Below the pieces are notes generated by a model. That model did not search any database, had not been told where the DNA came from, and saw only the letters and a list, made by a program, of their open reading frames with translations. DNA of 21,455 bases from Nitrospinae bacterium RIFCSPLOWO2_12_39_16 (GTDB lineage: Bacteria; Nitrospinota; Nitrospinia; UBA9942). The first letter of the stretch is position 1, and each line of letters begins with the position of its first letter. Shown here one piece after another: positions 19,956 to 21,455 of the stretch. The stretch covers positions 1 to 21,455 of the forward strand of contig MHDO01000060.1 of the NCBI GenBank assembly GCA_001805005.1, given 5' to 3'. A program made the translations under genes and the position numbers.

Positions 19956-21455
19956 GTAACAACTATCTGCAATATTAGGCGGTGAGTACCATAACTCCAT
20001 ATCAAACCCATGGCAGTTAAAGTCGCATCCCTTTCTCCATGCACCAGCTGCCTTAACGCACCCCCAGAATGGTCTGCTGTAGCTCCACAATGAACTGGGA
20101 CTAACAATAGGAGAAAAATTAATAAGACGGGTTCCACCATCCAGAGGCCTCTTCCACAATGGGGCATTGGTATCATTATACATGGTATTAGCAGCATCTA
20201 TATTGGAATGAACATTATAATGACAATTCGCACAGGTTGTACGGCTTCCACTGTCTGCAAGAACAGGTTTTTTGACTATATGGCTTGCATGGAGGTTTAT
20301 ATCATATAACGTGCTATAGAAATTGGTCTTAGGTCCATCTGTCCAGCTGCCACATTCATTATACGGATCACCACACTGTTTTGTAAATGCCTCTTCATTA
20401 TGGCAGAGAAAACAGAGGGCAAAATTATTACTCTCGTAAGAACTGAATGGCTCAGCCCACCCCGCCTCAACTACTCTCGTTGAGGGATTCAATACAGTCC
20501 CCCATATCCCCAGTGTCGTATTATAATTAGCCCTCAAAATCCGATGTGTCTGATAACCGCCTACAGGAGAGGGTTGAGAGCCATGAGGACCTACAGGACT
20601 TACTCCGCTATAATTTGATGTAAGGTCTGTAGTTCTTATATTGGGATTGGATTTTGTTACAGGTCCCTGTGTGCTTCCTGTTGCTTCTGTATTATGACAA
20701 TCGGTACACATAATAGTTTTGTTAGGGGTTAAATCAGCCAATAACTGTCTCTGTAAAGCAGCCGAAGTATTCCTACCGGCCTCGGCTACCGGATGATAGG
20801 CAGTATTCTGACTTGGGCTGGGATTGTAGTCAGAAGATTGTAAGCCCGTACTTGAAGGGTTAAACTCACGCCTTTTATTGCTTCCATTAGTATTACTGGA
20901 GGCAGGATTTCCAGTAGAAGTTCTCAGTGGATGATTTGAATGATTTGGATTAAGCCCAGAACCTGGATGGGTTTTCTCTGGAATAAAATTAGCGTATCCA
21001 TCACCATGACATTTAAGACATATTTCATAGACATACGGCTGACGTATTGGTGATGGGTCATTTGTTACACCAGTTATATCTACATACCTTAGCCCTTCAA
21101 CCCTGTTGCTTGACTTAGCAGCATGAGGGTTATGACAATCATAACATTCCACATGCTTTTTATTTATATCATCTATAGCTATAGGGAAGGTTTCATTAAC
21201 AACATGCCTACCCGCCAGATTTGTATCATCCACAGGATGTCCACTCCCGCCAAGACTCCTCTTATCAATTTCTGCTTGTATATTGGGTATGTTACCATTT
21301 CCGGTTGTTCCATCATGACAGGTTTCACAGAGTTTCTCCTCCCATGCATTAAGCTGGCGGGGAATAAGATAATCCTTTGTAACAGAAGGGTTGCTTGATG
21401 TCAGTTGTTTTATTTCAGGAACTGCATCTGTATCATAGGCATTACCTGCACTGCC
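19953..21455 (-). CDS. multiheme c-type cytochrome, 5' end beyond window
   Basis: At least 500 codons, open to the right edge; an internal GTG at 21233 is not the start because an in-frame CETCH lies upstream. Six canonical heme motifs are visible (numbered from the first full codon): CETCH 43, CYDCH 104, CLKCH 146, CTDCH 250, CFLCH 348 and CANCH 408. A seventh, CDFNCH at 477-482, has three residues between the cysteines. Extra cysteines (361, 368, 466, 499) could form disulfides. A serine/asparagine-rich linker covers about 175-215. Histidines in 'SVGPHGS'-like and 'HASHIV' contexts could be distal heme ligands. The domain order resembles outer-surface or periplasmic multiheme cytochromes, but its donor and acceptor cannot be told. 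Confidence 0.9.
   Translation of the reverse strand, partial: GSAGNAYDTDAVPEIKQLTSSNPSVTKDYLIPRQLNAWEEKLCETCHDGTTGNGNIPNIQAEIDKRSLGGSGHPVDDTNLAGRHVVNETFPIAIDDINKKHVECYDCHNPHAAKSSNRVEGLRYVDITGVTNDPSPIRQPYVYEICLKCHGDGYANFIPEKTHPGSGLNPNHSNHPLRTSTGNPASSNTNGSNKRREFNPSSTGLQSSDYNPSPSQNTAYHPVAEAGRNTSAALQRQLLADLTPNKTIMCTDCHNTEATGSTQGPVTKSNPNIRTTDLTSNYSGVSPVGPHGSQPSPVGGYQTHRILRANYNTTLGIWGTVLNPSTRVVEAGWAEPFSSYESNNFALCFLCHNEEAFTKQCGDPYNECGSWTDGPKTNFYSTLYDINLHASHIVKKPVLADSGSRTTCANCHYNVHSNIDAANTMYNDTNAPLWKRPLDGGTRLINFSPIVSPSSLWSYSRPFWGCVKAAGAWRKGCDFNCHGFDMELWYSPPNIADSCY

Overview
The window looks like chromosomal DNA of an anaerobic or microaerophilic, low-GC (roughly high-30s percent by eye) Gram-negative-type bacterium. 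Evidence for this is a V/A-type ATPase, multiheme c-type cytochromes with export signals, rubredoxin with a small ferritin-like protein, cobalamin salvage/assembly genes, a Crp/Fnr regulator and ExbB/ExbD. The mix resembles Nitrospirota, Desulfobacterota or related candidate phyla. This placement is inference; no marker gene here settles it.

Layout, left to right. 1-2181 (minus): start of a V/A-ATPase operon, subunit A followed by overlapping subunit B, which runs off the left edge. 2361-3595 (minus): a DUF4258/DUF2283 small-gene pair and an unrecognised 220-aa protein, then a pair of tandem hairpins. 3839-7116 (plus): a short heme-copper-oxidase-like membrane protein, a DUF59/MIP18-type Fe-S assembly factor, an NnrS-like membrane protein, and ExbB and ExbD. 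7119-7793 (minus): a Crp/Fnr-type regulator. 7989-11208 (plus): the late cobalamin genes cobU, cobS, cobC and cobO, interrupted by a cupredoxin gene on the minus strand with its own strong promoter. 11246-12929 (minus): rubredoxin, a ferritin-like protein and two small membrane proteins. 12968-16077 (minus): a 29-aa basic protein of the bS22/COX24 type, pgeF, a large B12-type radical SAM protein and a DksA/TraR protein. 16224-17682 (plus): an AI-2E family transporter and rpsT. 17635-18660 (minus): holA, converging on and overlapping rpsT. 18828-21455 (minus): three c-type cytochromes, the largest cut by the right edge.

Functionally the window mixes housekeeping genes (ATPase, S20, delta subunit, PgeF, DksA) with a redox-oriented set. 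The heme-copper-like and NnrS-like proteins, the DUF59 factor, the Crp/Fnr regulator, the cupredoxin and rubredoxin/ferritin-like proteins are consistent with handling of O2 or NO and electron transfer. The cytochromes suggest periplasmic or outer-surface electron flow.

The most striking non-genic feature is that many intergenic gaps hold imperfect inverted repeats built from CCACAGA-, GACACAAAGG- or ATTGAAGATTGAA-like words. Several abut or enter genes. One has supplied the N-terminus of a cytochrome lipoprotein and carries a heptanucleotide tandem array whose copy number would control reading frame. I saw no CRISPR array, transposase, prophage, tRNA or rRNA, and no recognisable cobalamin riboswitch.
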